A program made the position numbers and the translations under genes. The notes below the pieces were generated by a model. That model did not search any database. It had not been told where the DNA came from and saw nothing but the letters and a program-made list of their open reading frames with translations. Positions 33,417 through 41,730 of a stretch of DNA of 64,000 bases are shown here, piece after piece (the first letter of the stretch is position 1; each line of letters begins with the position of its first letter). Source of the stretch: Bacillus sp. J37 (GTDB lineage: Bacteria > Bacillota > Bacilli > Bacillales > Bacillaceae); the NCBI RefSeq assembly GCF_000518865.1, contig NZ_JAEK01000004.1, positions 123,774 to 187,773 of the forward strand. Reading direction: 5' to 3'.

Positions 33417-34802
33417 TTATTTTGGATAGGTCATTTCCTCCGGCTTGACATACTGCTCAAACTGCTCTGCTGTAAGTAATTGAAGCTTCAGAGCAGCTTC
33501 TTTTAAAGTTAACCCTTCTTTATGTGCGAGCTTTGCAATTTTCGCAGCATTTTCATAGCCTATATGCGGATTAAGGGCTGTTACAAGCATTAATGAATCT
33601 TTCACATACTTTTCAATGACTGGTATATTTGCTTCAATACCTATAGCACAATTGTCATGGAAAGAATTCATACCATCTGATAAAAGTTGAACTGACTGCA
33701 GAAAATTATAAATAATGACCGGCTTAAACACATTTAATTCAAAGTTTCCTTGACTTGCAGCAAAGCCAATTGTTGCGTCATTCCCCATCACTTGAACAGC
33801 AACCATTGTTAGGGCTTCACTTTGCGTTGGATTGACTTTGCCCGGCATAATCGAGCTTCCCGGCTCATTTTCAGGGATCGTAATTTCACCAATTCCACAT
33901 CTCGGTCCACTCGCAAGCCATCTTACATCATTTGCAATTTTCATTAAATTGGCAGCTAATGCCTTTAACGCTCCGTGAGCATAAACGGTCTCATCATGGC
34001 TAGTTAGCGCATGGAATTTATTGCTTGATGAGTGGAATTTCTTTTTTGTAAACTTACTAATTTCCTCTGCAACTCGATCGCCAAACTCCGGATGTGCATT
34101 AATCCCGGTTCCAACCGCAGTCCCGCCAATTGCTAAGTTTTTCATATAGTGAAGAGCCTGCTCTATCATTTCCTTCGTTTGCGAAAGCATGTGAGTCCAG
34201 CCGCTGATTTCCTGACCTAAGGTTAATGGTGTTGCATCTTGCAAATGTGTGCGGCCAATTTTTACCACGTCATTAAATTGCTCTACCTTCTTATTTAATG
34301 TAGTAGATAGCTTTTCGATAGCCGGTATTAGCTTTGTTTCTACAGCTAACACACCTGCAATATGCATGGCTGTTGGAAACGTATCATTTGAGCTTTGGCT
34401 CATATTTACATCATCATTCGGATGGATGACTTCATCGATTCCTGCTCCCTTTAAAAGCTCGTTTCCCCTTCTTGCAATAACCTCATTTACATTCATATTA
34501 CTTTGTGTACCGCTCCCTGTTTGCCATACAACCAGCGGAAAATGGTCACTTAATTTTCCCTCAATAATCTCACCACAGGCCTTAACTATTGCTGCCGCTT
34601 TTGATGTATGTAATTTTCCAAGTGAATCATTAACAATGGCTGCACTTCGTTTTAAGATGGCAAAGCCGATAATCACCTCATTCGGCATTTTCTCTCCACC
34701 AATTTTAAAATTCTGCTTGCTTCGTTGTGTCTGTGCTCCCCAATACTTTTCAGCTGGTACTTGAATTTCACCCATTGTGTCTTTCTCTACACGATAATTC
34801 AA
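33417..34802 (-). CDS. fumC: Class II fumarate hydratase
   Basis: TCA-cycle enzyme interconverting fumarate and malate, 461 residues, cytoplasmic homotetramer. The class II signature [13 protein letters not shown] is present, with the upstream [14 protein letters not shown] and [10 protein letters not shown] blocks that line the active site. It starts at a TTG with a strong GGAGGTG site and reads [14 protein letters not shown]. It appears monocistronic. It is called citG in B. subtilis. Aspartase is the nearest paralogue, but the TQSNMN and THLQDATP spacing fits fumarase. Confidence 0.93.
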   Translation of the reverse strand: MNYRVEKDTMGEIQVPAEKYWGAQTQRSKQNFKIGGEKMPNEVIIGFAILKRSAAIVNDSLGKLHTSKAAAIVKACGEIIEGKLSDHFPLVVWQTGSGTQSNMNVNEVIARRGNELLKGAGIDEVIHPNDDVNMSQSSNDTFPTAMHIAGVLAVETKLIPAIEKLSTTLNKKVEQFNDVVKIGRTHLQDATPLTLGQEISGWTHMLSQTKEMIEQALHYMKNLAIGGTAVGTGINAHPEFGDRVAEEISKFTKKKFHSSSNKFHALTSHDETVYAHGALKALAANLMKIANDVRWLASGPRCGIGEITIPENEPGSSIMPGKVNPTQSEALTMVAVQVMGNDATIGFAASQGNFELNVFKPVIIYNFLQSVQLLSDGMNSFHDNCAIGIEANIPVIEKYVKDSLMLVTALNPHIGYENAAKIAKLAHKEGLTLKEAALKLQLLTAEQFEQYVKPEEMTYPK

Positions 34803-34948
34803 ACCTGCACACCTCCGGAATTGAATGATTTCACTTCTTTAGTGTATATTTTTTCCTTTCTTTTTAAAAGAAATGTGATAAATAAAAGTGCAAGGATGCT
34901 TTAGCTGGCACTAACTCTAAGTACAAAATTTTATGCTTTTTTACCTAC

Positions 34949-34977
34949 TAAAAAGGCGTCGAATTATCCAACGCCTT
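34949..34977 (-). terminator. Terminator after the NADH oxidase gene
   Basis: AAGGCGT/ACGCCTT arms (34953-34959 and 34971-34977) with T-run on the minus strand, 8 bp past the stop. Confidence 0.82.
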
Positions 34978-34984
34978 CTTTGCT

Positions 34985-36316
34985 TTATTGAATTGTTTGT
35001 AAGCCGGCTTGATTTAAGAAGTTCCATGGCTTGTTGTAATGTGGCTGGAAGAAGAAATCTACAAAGCCCAGCTCATCCATTGTCATCTTATTTTGAATGC
35101 ATACAGACAATGTATTAATAGATTGGGTAACGTCCACCTTAGACATGACTTGAGCTCCGACAATTCGTCTTGTGTCTTCTTCATAGACTACTTTTAAATT
35201 GATATCTTCAAAAGTCGGCATGAATTCAGGTCGGTCATGTTCCAAGATTGTGATACTTTTCACATTCATACCCATGCGAAGTGCTGTAGTTTCTGTTAAT
35301 CCAGTTGTCGCAATATTTTGGTCATAAATTTTAATACCGGATGTACCTTGTGTTCCCATATAGCGAATAGTAGGTTTAACTAAGTTTTTCGCTACTAATG
35401 TGCCCATTCTTACCGCATTTGTTGCCAGAGGGATATAAGCATACTTACCTGTTGGATTGTAGCGAATAGCACAGCTGTCACCTGCAGCAAATACATCCTT
35501 GTTACTTGTTCTCATATAATCATCGACTATAATTGCCCCATTATCAAGCATATCAATTTGACCTTTTACTAATTGAGTATTCGGCTGAAAACCAATGCAA
35601 AGGATAACGAGTTCTGCCTCATACGTTCCTTTCGTTGTTTCCACTCCACTTATATGACCATTCTGCCCTACAAAACGCGTGACTGTTTCTCCTAAAGCCA
35701 GTTTCACGTCTCTAGCTTGAAAATCCTGTTCAATCACATCAGTAAATGCTTGATCTAAATACTTGCTCAATATTCTTTCTTCTCCATCAATAAGTGTCAC
35801 ATTCTTACCACTCATTTCAAATGCTTCTACTAATTCAATCCCTATATAGCCTGCGCCAACAACAACGATGTTTTGAACATCTTTTGCTTTTTTAATAATT
35901 GTATTAGCATGATGGAAGTTTTTACATAATAGTACATTTTCCATTTCAATGCCCTCAATTTTGGGGATAACCGGCCAAGAGCCTGTTGTTAAAACGAGTT
36001 TATCAAATGTATCATGTACAATTGAATTTGTTATTAAATTTTTTGCCGTAATCGTTTTTTCTTCAATATTAATATCATTTACTTCATGCTTCATTCTCAT
36101 ATTAACACCGAGATTTATTAATTCTTCAGGAGTACAATAAAATAAACCATTTGGATCCTCCACAACTCCACTTACATGTAAAGCAATGCCGCAAGATAAA
36201 AAGGAAATATTATCATTTTTTTCGTAAACCGTGATTTCTGCCTCCGGGTAAAGTTTTATCATATTTGAAACAGCAGCAGTTCCTGCATGTGTACATCCAA
36301 TAACAGCAATTTTCAT
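34985..36316 (-). CDS. NADH oxidase-like flavoprotein (Nox/CoA-disulfide reductase family)
   Basis: FAD- and NADH-dependent oxidoreductase of 443 residues. The N-terminal FAD motif starts KIAVIGCTHAGTAAV, the redox-active cysteine is C42 in ISFLSCGIAL, NAD-binding GAGYIGIELVEAF lies near 160, and FAD-binding CAAGDSCAI follows. The PNGLFYCTPEEL block resembles water-forming NADH oxidases more than CoA-disulfide reductases. Three Rex operators upstream strongly support an NADH-consuming role. The ATG at 36316 follows TAGGAGG. Confidence 0.88.
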   Translation of the reverse strand: MKIAVIGCTHAGTAAVSNMIKLYPEAEITVYEKNDNISFLSCGIALHVSGVVEDPNGLFYCTPEELINLGVNMRMKHEVNDINIEEKTITAKNLITNSIVHDTFDKLVLTTGSWPVIPKIEGIEMENVLLCKNFHHANTIIKKAKDVQNIVVVGAGYIGIELVEAFEMSGKNVTLIDGEERILSKYLDQAFTDVIEQDFQARDVKLALGETVTRFVGQNGHISGVETTKGTYEAELVILCIGFQPNTQLVKGQIDMLDNGAIIVDDYMRTSNKDVFAAGDSCAIRYNPTGKYAYIPLATNAVRMGTLVAKNLVKPTIRYMGTQGTSGIKIYDQNIATTGLTETTALRMGMNVKSITILEHDRPEFMPTFEDINLKVVYEEDTRRIVGAQVMSKVDVTQSINTLSVCIQNKMTMDELGFVDFFFQPHYNKPWNFLNQAGLQTIQ

Positions 36317-36338
36317 TTTAATTCCTCCTAAGAATATA

Positions 36339-36356
36339 TTGTGAAGTTTTTCACAT
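36339..36356. promoter_or_regulatory. Rex operator 1
   Basis: TTGTGAAGTTTTTCACAT is one base from the Rex consensus TTGTGAAnnnnTTCACAA. It lies 23 bp before the oxidase start. Confidence 0.9.
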
Positions 36357-36360
36357 GAAC

Positions 36361-36378
36361 TTGTGAAACATTTCACAT
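36361..36378. promoter_or_regulatory. Rex operator 2
   Basis: TTGTGAAACATTTCACAT is one base from consensus, and its centre is 22 bp from that of operator 1, about two helical turns. Confidence 0.9.
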
Positions 36379-36428
36379 TCACTTGATGACTTTATTATAA
36401 TCCACCCTTTTTAAAAATACAATACTTT

Positions 36429-36446
36429 TTGTGAAGTTTTTCACAA
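36429..36446. promoter_or_regulatory. Rex operator 3
   Basis: TTGTGAAGTTTTTCACAA is a perfect Rex palindrome. It lies upstream of the presumed promoter and 15 bp from the mutS2-like terminator. Confidence 0.93.
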
Positions 36447-36455
36447 TGTGTTATA

Positions 36456-36493
36456 AAAAGAGGTGTGAGCCCTCATGAAAGTAGCTCACACCT
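36456..36493 (-). terminator. Terminator after the mutS2-like gene
   Basis: AGGTGTGAGC/GCTCACACCT perfect arms (36461-36470 and 36484-36493) followed by T-run on the minus strand. Confidence 0.9.
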
Positions 36494-36503
36494 ACTGGCT
36501 TTT

Positions 36504-38402
36504 CTATTTTTCTTCGTCCATACATTCAATGAACACACCATCTACATGCTTGCGATTCATTAATTTCTTCTTTTTCCGCACATCTTTTGCATCAAATACC
36601 TGATCCATGTCATATTGATCTGGATATAATTCTTCTCCCTTGATAAAAGGTTTCACTCGTTTATGATTGATTGTCACTTTTTCTCCTTTTACAATCAGCT
36701 TCAGTTCCCCCATTGCATTCATTGTTTTTTCAACTATTCCCTTTGTTTGAAGATGTGGAATCCAAACTGAGTCCCCTATTTGGTAGGATCCAATTTGTTG
36801 TTTCTCTTTATGTGCAACCTTTTCATATAATCTTTCTCTTTCTTTTGTAGCAGGAATTATCGTTAAATCTTCAATAGATTGGCGGCTCGATATTTCCTTT
36901 GCTCTTTGAATAATGCCCATTGGCATCCCTAATTTTTGAGCAATAGAGAACGCTTGACTGTCCCCTCCTTTACCAACAATTAATTGATATAAAGGTTGCA
37001 GGGTTTCAATGTCAAACCCCATAGATCCATTTTGGAAACCCGCTGCCTTTTCAGCAAAGTCTTTTATTTCACTATAATGTGTTGTTGCAACAAGCATCGC
37101 CCCTGAATGATAAAGTGCTTCAAGGATTGAAATCGCTAATCCCATTCCTTCTCTCGGATCTGTACCTGAACCAATTTCATCAAGAATCACAAGTGTGTCT
37201 TTACGTGACTTATTTAATATCTCAATGACATTGGTAATATGTGATGAAAATGTGCTTAAGGAATGCTCAATGCTTTGCTGATCACCAATGTCTACATATA
37301 TATCTTTTACGATACAAAAATTGCTGTTAGGATCTGCAGGAATATGCAATCCTGATTGAACCATCATAGCAAGTATTCCTATCGTTTTAATCGTGACAGT
37401 TTTACCACCTGTATTAGGCCCTGTTATAACCAGGGCCATGTATTCTTTCCCTAATGTCACTGACAGTGGAACAGCGTTTACTCCAAGTAATGGGTGTCTG
37501 GCACTCAGTATGTTAAATCTTTCACCTGGCAGAATGTTTACCTCATGTCCGTTCATATGTTTACTCAGCTTTGCCTTGGCAAAAATGAAGTCATACGAAA
37601 CCATTCCTTCAATATTAATCAGCAATTCCTGTTTATAAGCAGCTGTCATATCTGTTAATTGTCCTATAATCTTTTGAATTTCTACTTCTTCTTCTACCTT
37701 TAAATACGTAAGCTCGTCTTGTAACTTATTTAAATCATGGGGTTCCATAAAAACGGTTTGCCCACTTGAAGATTGATCTACAATCACCCCTGAAAATTTC
37801 CGTTTATATTCACTTTTAACTGGTACAACATAACGTCCATTACGAATGCTGATCACTTGCTCCTGAAGGAAGGAAGAAGAACCCTTCATGATTTGTGCAA
37901 GTTTAGTTTTAATTTTTTCCTCAATAGCTACAAGTTTGCTTCTTACTTTCGTTAATGCTCTGCTTGCATAATCATCAACTTGATTATTCCGAATGCACCT
38001 TGTTATTTCTTCTGCAAGATCGGTTAGTTCATAAAGAGAGTATGCATAAGAACTAACTGTTGGGGCGTGATATTCCTGTTTCATCATAAACCGCTTTATT
38101 TTCTTCACACTATCTAGGAAAGCTCCTAAAAACTCAAATTGTACAGGAGTAGGCAAGTAGCCTTTATCAACTAGTGTAACAATTTGTTCTACTCCATGCA
38201 GCGAGTGAACAGGGATACTGGAAGATTTCTCAATGATTTTACACGCCTCAGTTGTTTCATTTAGCCATCTTTTGATTTTTCTTTCTTCATCAATTGGTAA
38301 AAGCTCCAAAGCTCTTTGTTTTGCCGCTTCACTCATAGCGTAATCACTTAGTAATGCTAATACTTTATCAAATTCTAGACTTTCAATTGTTTTCTTGTTC
38401 AA
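36504..38402 (-). CDS. MutS2-like ATPase lacking the Smr domain
   Basis: MutS-superfamily ATPase of 632 residues. The N-terminal half has the MutS2 core and clamp helices. Walker A is GPNTGGKTVTIKTIG, Walker B LVILDEIGSGTDPREGMGLA, and a STFSSHITNVIEIL coupling segment is present. MutS2 of B. subtilis is ~785 residues with KOW and Smr nuclease domains; here the protein ends ~110 residues after the ATPase with a KOW-like SYQIGDSVWIPHL and no Smr. I chose the TTG at 38402 because GGAGG lies 8 nt upstream. It is probably a paralogue, not a truncation, as a terminator follows. Confidence 0.83.
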   Translation of the reverse strand: MNKKTIESLEFDKVLALLSDYAMSEAAKQRALELLPIDEERKIKRWLNETTEACKIIEKSSSIPVHSLHGVEQIVTLVDKGYLPTPVQFEFLGAFLDSVKKIKRFMMKQEYHAPTVSSYAYSLYELTDLAEEITRCIRNNQVDDYASRALTKVRSKLVAIEEKIKTKLAQIMKGSSSFLQEQVISIRNGRYVVPVKSEYKRKFSGVIVDQSSSGQTVFMEPHDLNKLQDELTYLKVEEEVEIQKIIGQLTDMTAAYKQELLINIEGMVSYDFIFAKAKLSKHMNGHEVNILPGERFNILSARHPLLGVNAVPLSVTLGKEYMALVITGPNTGGKTVTIKTIGILAMMVQSGLHIPADPNSNFCIVKDIYVDIGDQQSIEHSLSTFSSHITNVIEILNKSRKDTLVILDEIGSGTDPREGMGLAISILEALYHSGAMLVATTHYSEIKDFAEKAAGFQNGSMGFDIETLQPLYQLIVGKGGDSQAFSIAQKLGMPMGIIQRAKEISSRQSIEDLTIIPATKERERLYEKVAHKEKQQIGSYQIGDSVWIPHLQTKGIVEKTMNAMGELKLIVKGEKVTINHKRVKPFIKGEELYPDQYDMDQVFDAKDVRKKKKLMNRKHVDGVFIECMDEEK

Positions 38403-38545
38403 TGGTTGAACCTCCAATGGTGTAATTTATGAAGTATTAATAAAAGACTGGTTTCCATACTTTGTTGTTTTTAATGCTGTATTCTTCCTATCCATTCCAA
38501 GGCTTAAATAATATTCAAAAACAACAATTTTTACGAAAACAGCCA

Positions 38546-38585
38546 ATAAAAAAGGTGATGAACAATGGTTGTTCATCACCTTTTT
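38546..38585. terminator. Bidirectional terminator
   Basis: AAAAAAGGTGATGAACAA/TTGTTCATCACCTTTTTT near-perfect palindrome, in the long gap between the mutS2-like gene and the acetyltransferase pseudogene. Confidence 0.85.
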
Positions 38586-38668
38586 TGATCACGATTGCAT
38601 AGGCTTGAAGTGTGCACAAATAGACAAATCTCCCTCTAAAAAGAGTTATTTGTTTCATTGTGAAGATA

Positions 38669-38704
38669 CAAAAAATCCGTACTTAAACAAGCACGGATTT
38701 TTTC
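38669..38704. terminator. Second terminator in the same gap
   Basis: AAAAAATCCGTACTT...AAGCACGGATTTTTT stem (one mismatch) with T/A runs on both sides. Confidence 0.83.
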
Positions 38705-38942
38705 ACGGGCACTATGCAAGAAGATCGCAAATTGTGTACGATAACCGTTTTTGTTCTTAACCGTCCACATGTACATGCGTAAATAAACCTTAGATAAGGA
38801 AAAGTTTTTTTGCATATTCATGTAGATGAAGTATTTACTTCGTTAGTTAAGAACAGAAACCCTCACAAAACACATCTCCTAAACTGTAATTACCTTTAAA
38901 ATACCAGAGACTGGAATACAATGTCAAGATGGAAATGAATTG
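38705..38942. other. Intergenic stretch with no convincing gene
   Basis: This ~240 bp stretch separates the second terminator from the acetyltransferase remnant. A 61-codon minus-strand frame runs through 38636-38821, but it crosses the terminator stem and has no ribosome site, so I do not call it. A short transcript ending at 38669 could exist. Confidence 0.4.
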
Positions 38943-39764
38943 TTAAAGCCCATTTCGAACATCCATTACACTCTTCCCGCCAAGAAATGCATGACCTGTC
39001 TTCACATTTAAAACAGTATCAAATCCCGACTTTCGGTAAACCTTCTCCACTTGTTCATTAATTGGCAATACCCATAAGCGTTCAACTTCCTTTTTCTGCA
39101 TATCCTTTTGGATATAATGGATAAGGTGGCCGATCAATCCTCTCCCTCTATATTCCTTAACTGTTGCAACACTTTCTAACCTTGCATCTTGTTCATAAAA
39201 AAATATACAAGCGGTCGAGCACGGAATTCCATTATATTTTAATAGATAATGGATATAACAATCTTGCGAAAATTCTTCTTTAAAGGCCTGTTCACGAATT
39301 GAACCGCCAAGCTCCGGAATTTGACACTCTATACGAATCGCATCTTGCATATTTTCAGACGTTACTTTTTCAATCGTAATAAGCGAATTGGGTTCTATCT
39401 CTATTTCCCGCCTCCATAATTGAACAGGACTATCAAATTCTTCAAATCCAAAACCTTTATTTTTTAACACTTCAATGAACTTAGATTGTCCTTCGTAGTT
39501 TGAAAGATAAAAACGCGGAATAATATTTTTCTTTTGATAAAATGCTATCACTTCATTCATGATCTCTTCAAAATGACCATTGTATGAAGAGATGTGTGCA
39601 TGATTTGCATCATAATAATTTGGTTGATTTTCATTATAAAAAAGATAACCCCAACTTCTTTCTAATTATGTAGCAAAGGATGAAACATAGGCAATATCTA
39701 AAGCATCAATATAGTTCTCAATCATGATCGTTTTCCCCGCGTTCATATAAAGTGCGACTTCCAT
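38943..39764 (-). pseudogene. GNAT acetyltransferase interrupted by an in-frame stop
   Basis: The intact part (39560 down to 38943, 205 residues) has the GNAT fold with acetyl-CoA motif VKEYRGRGLIGHLIHYI and a C-terminal VYRKSGFDTV. Upstream, in the same frame, the reading continues for 35 codons with coding character (WGYLFYNENQPNYYDANHAH, then ISSYNG) to a TAA at 39668-39666. Beyond it come 32 further codons to an ATG at 39764 (MEVALYMNAGKTIMIENYID). The likely ancestral protein was ~270 residues. Expression of the 3' part from 39560 is possible, but only a weak GAAGAG site precedes it. Confidence 0.72.
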
Positions 39765-40281
39765 CAGTGAGGTTTTTCTTCGACCCACACTGATGGTTAG
39801 CGAATTTTATCAGATCTTTACAGGCAGTTATCCCCAAATATCTTCATTGTCTCTCTCAAACCTTTAGTGGAAGTTTTACTGCCCGTTATGATGGGATATT
39901 TTAATTTCTATCTCATCATACAGGGTTCCAGCCTTGATATCTACTGAAATATAGGACTTATTTTGTGATAGTTCCTCTTTTGAATCTTTCTATTTTTTCA
40001 CTTACACATTGTATAGTGATTAATCAATGAACCAAACATTGTATCAACTCCGCCTTACAACCATAGCACATAACACACGATTTTCCACACAATCGGAAAG
40101 AGTATTAAAAATGGTTTTACCAGGATGGGATAAAGTATGGCGTCCTAAAAGCACAAGCAAATGAAAAACATAAGTTAAAAGGGCCATCCAATGGAAAGTC
40201 CCTTTTTGGTATTTACAAGCATGTCTCTCTCTTCAGCTGCTTATACATAAAGTACGACCAAATTTATAGGAGAGTGAAAGA
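39765..40281. other. Gene-poor intergenic region
   Basis: A hairpin CCATCAGTG/CACTGATGG (39761-39769 and 39788-39796) overlaps the putative start of the broken acetyltransferase gene. Loosely inverted ACTTCCA-T-A-GGTTT segments occur at 39757 (+) and near 39880 (-). A 17-codon ORF (40111-40164, MVLPGWDKVWRPKSTSK) with a GGAAAG site precedes a terminator at 40168. Nothing else is recognisable. Confidence 0.5.
40168..40207 (+). terminator. Terminator ahead of the lipoprotein gene
   Basis: AAAAGGG...CCCTTTTT hairpin (about 40168-40207) with T-run on the + strand, 4 bp after the 17-codon ORF. Confidence 0.6.
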
Positions 40282-40620
40282 ATGCGAACTTTTATACCTT
40301 ATCTTTCTATTTTGTTCTTTTTATCCGTTTTAATGGGGTGTGCCAGCTCTGGAGTTCATGAAAACATTGCAGAAGCAAAAGAGGATTTTAAAAAAGTGAA
40401 CGCCATTTATATTGGATTAATAGATTCACATTCAATTGAAGTCATTATAGACCAAACACCAACGGCACTACAAATATCTGAAGAACAATACAAAACATTG
40501 GAATCAATCCCGCCAAATACATCCGTTACCATCTCATACACGTTTCAAAAAAACACCTCACAGAACATTTTAGAGGACATTGAAATATCTGAAGAACAAA
40601 AGCGTATGCGCCTTGATTAA
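40282..40620 (+). CDS. Small lipoprotein whose C-terminus lies in a repeat element
   Basis: Exported lipoprotein of 112 residues. N-terminal hydrophobic segment and lipobox LMGC (cysteine 20), then a ~90-residue domain (AIYIGLIDSHSIEVIIDQTP, then NTSVTISYTF) that looks like a compact beta-rich fold. The last codons (QKRMRLD) are encoded by the beginning of a family-2 repeat (AAAAGCGTATGCGCCTTGAT), which supplies the stop codon. The native C-terminus may therefore have been replaced. The ATG follows ATAGGAGAG. Function unknown. Confidence 0.78.
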   Translation: MRTFIPYLSILFFLSVLMGCASSGVHENIAEAKEDFKKVNAIYIGLIDSHSIEVIIDQTPTALQISEEQYKTLESIPPNTSVTISYTFQKNTSQNILEDIEISEEQKRMRLD

Positions 40621-40712
40621 CCTCTGGCAAATAAGCCACAAATGAATAGAAGACGTTCTTTGTCTTCAATTCATTTGTGGCCAGACCCTAAAGGGGCTAG
40701 GCGCTGGGCTGG
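40600..40712 (+). repeat. Structured intergenic repeat, family 2, copy B
   Basis: Starts AAAAGCGTATGCGCCTTGAT and ends AAAGGGGCTAGGCGCTGGGC. A long internal hairpin, arms CCACAAATGAAT and ATTCATTTGTGG around the GAAGAC-GTTCTTT-GTCTTC tip, is nearly perfect. Compared with copy A (11922) one G-C pair has become T-A and one G-T wobble A-T, so the pairing is preserved. Confidence 0.78.
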
Positions 40713-40763
40713 ATGTCGGGCACTTATCCACAGTTCAAAGAGTTTTATAGTTTCCTGCAATAA

Positions 40764-40808
40764 ATAAGAGGGCCCGTTTCCATACTCTAATGAAACGGCC
40801 CTCTTTTT
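40764..40808. terminator. Bidirectional terminator
   Basis: AGAGGGCCCGTTTC...GAAACGG-CCCTCT stem (40767-40780 and 40792-40804) with T/A runs on both sides, between the lipoprotein gene and the DUF3817 gene. Confidence 0.85.
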
Positions 40809-40812
40809 CACT

Positions 40813-41103
40813 TTACCCCTTTGTTTTCAATTGTTTGTCCAGATAAAAGGTGCCGAATGGAATAAATGCTAAAAACACCGCCCATATCGCCCAAAGAAAG
40901 GAATAACGTCGTCTAAGAAAGACAAAGGCAACCATAATCACGTAAGCAACAAAAAGAAATCCATGCATTGCACCAGTCAGGGTAACAGCTGAAGGAAAAT
41001 CCAAAAAATACTTTAATGGCATCGCAATCAGTAATAAAACCAAATATGAAATCCCTTCTAAGTTTCCTGTGAATCGTAGTATTCCAACCGATGTATTGAA
41101 CAT
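40813..41103 (-). CDS. DUF3817 family membrane protein
   Basis: Integral membrane protein of 96 residues with three hydrophobic segments (SYLVLLLIAMPLKYFL, GAMHGFLFVAYVIMVAFVFL, WAIWAVFLAFIPFGTFYLD). The MPLKYF and GxxHGxLFxxY motifs mark DUF3817 (YdzA-like). Role unknown; similar domains occur at the N-terminus of some sugar-transport-related proteins. The ATG follows ATGGAGTG. Confidence 0.85.
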   Translation of the reverse strand: MFNTSVGILRFTGNLEGISYLVLLLIAMPLKYFLDFPSAVTLTGAMHGFLFVAYVIMVAFVFLRRRYSFLWAIWAVFLAFIPFGTFYLDKQLKTKG

Positions 41104-41244
41104 CTTCTCACTCCATTTACAATATCAATACATCTATTATACTAGCTGTTCCTCTCCGTTGAAAACGATTTCTATCATCTTCATGTTACTTTTTGGATAA
41201 GTGAATAAATTATATTCCATACTATAAACGGAGGTGTGTTTTCT

Positions 41245-41484
41245 ATGGAGTTTTTACATAAATATGGCGTTGAACGTCAAATAGATGGAGTCATTCTTAC
41301 TCTATATGTATCTGATTTTGATACTGAATTTGCCAACGAATTGGGAACAGAAATAACATCTACTCATCAAGATTCTGTCTGTGAATATGCTACTAAGAGA
41401 TTTCCACATTTAAAGATTAAAGCGGTAAAAATTGTATGCGGTGGTATTTCCATGGGAATATGCAAATCAAAAAAGGGGCGATAA
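41245..41484 (+). CDS. Small conserved protein of unknown function
   Basis: Soluble protein of 79 residues: MEFLHKYGVERQIDGVILTL, a middle segment with CEYATKRFPHLKIKAVKIV and a tail CGGISMGIC. It has three cysteines, and its amphipathic beta/alpha pattern suggests one small domain. I have an impression of having seen the YGVERQIDGV block in spore or peptidoglycan-related proteins, but cannot name a family. The ATG at 41245 follows GGAGGTG. The stop codon falls in the loop of the following terminator. Confidence 0.75.
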   Translation: MEFLHKYGVERQIDGVILTLYVSDFDTEFANELGTEITSTHQDSVCEYATKRFPHLKIKAVKIVCGGISMGICKSKKGR

Positions 41485-41496
41485 AACGCCCCTTTT
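41471..41496. terminator. Bidirectional terminator containing a stop codon in its loop
   Basis: AAAAGGGGCG/CGCCCCTTTT stem (41471-41480 and 41487-41496). It serves the + gene and the convergent YjcZ gene. Confidence 0.9.
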
Positions 41497-41504
41497 ATAA
41501 AAAA

Positions 41505-41648
41505 TTAATACCAGCCATATCCAGAACCATAACCAGATCCATAACCACCTGAGAAAGCTCCTGCTCCTACTATAATCAATAGGATAAACAATACGACTAT
41601 TAAAGCAAACCCGCTACCGTACCCTGCACCACCGCAATTTTCACTCAT
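41505..41648 (-). CDS. YjcZ-family small sporulation protein
   Basis: Protein of 47 residues: a short Cys/Gly-rich N-terminus (MSENCGGAGYGSG), one hydrophobic helix (FALIVVLFILLIIVGAGAF) and a Gly/Tyr repeat tail (GGYGSGYGSGYGWY). This is the typical YjcZ/sporulation-protein architecture, usually expressed in sporulating cells and membrane-inserted. The ATG follows GGAGGTGA. It is too short to be found by standard length cut-offs. Confidence 0.88.
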   Translation of the reverse strand: MSENCGGAGYGSGFALIVVLFILLIIVGAGAFSGGYGSGYGSGYGWY

Positions 41649-41730
41649 TACTTTCACCTCCAAGATCAACTACCTTATTACTGTATGTAAACCTTGAAAA
41701 AGTGATATAGGCTATTTATTTATAGATGGT

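Noticed and set aside
34985..36382. Upstream 22-residue extension of the NADH oxidase
   Set aside because: It runs through the Rex operators and has no ribosome site; the ATG at 36316 has TAGGAGG.
38636..38821. 61-codon minus-strand frame in the intergenic gap
   Set aside because: It crosses a terminator stem, lacks an SD and has no family resemblance.
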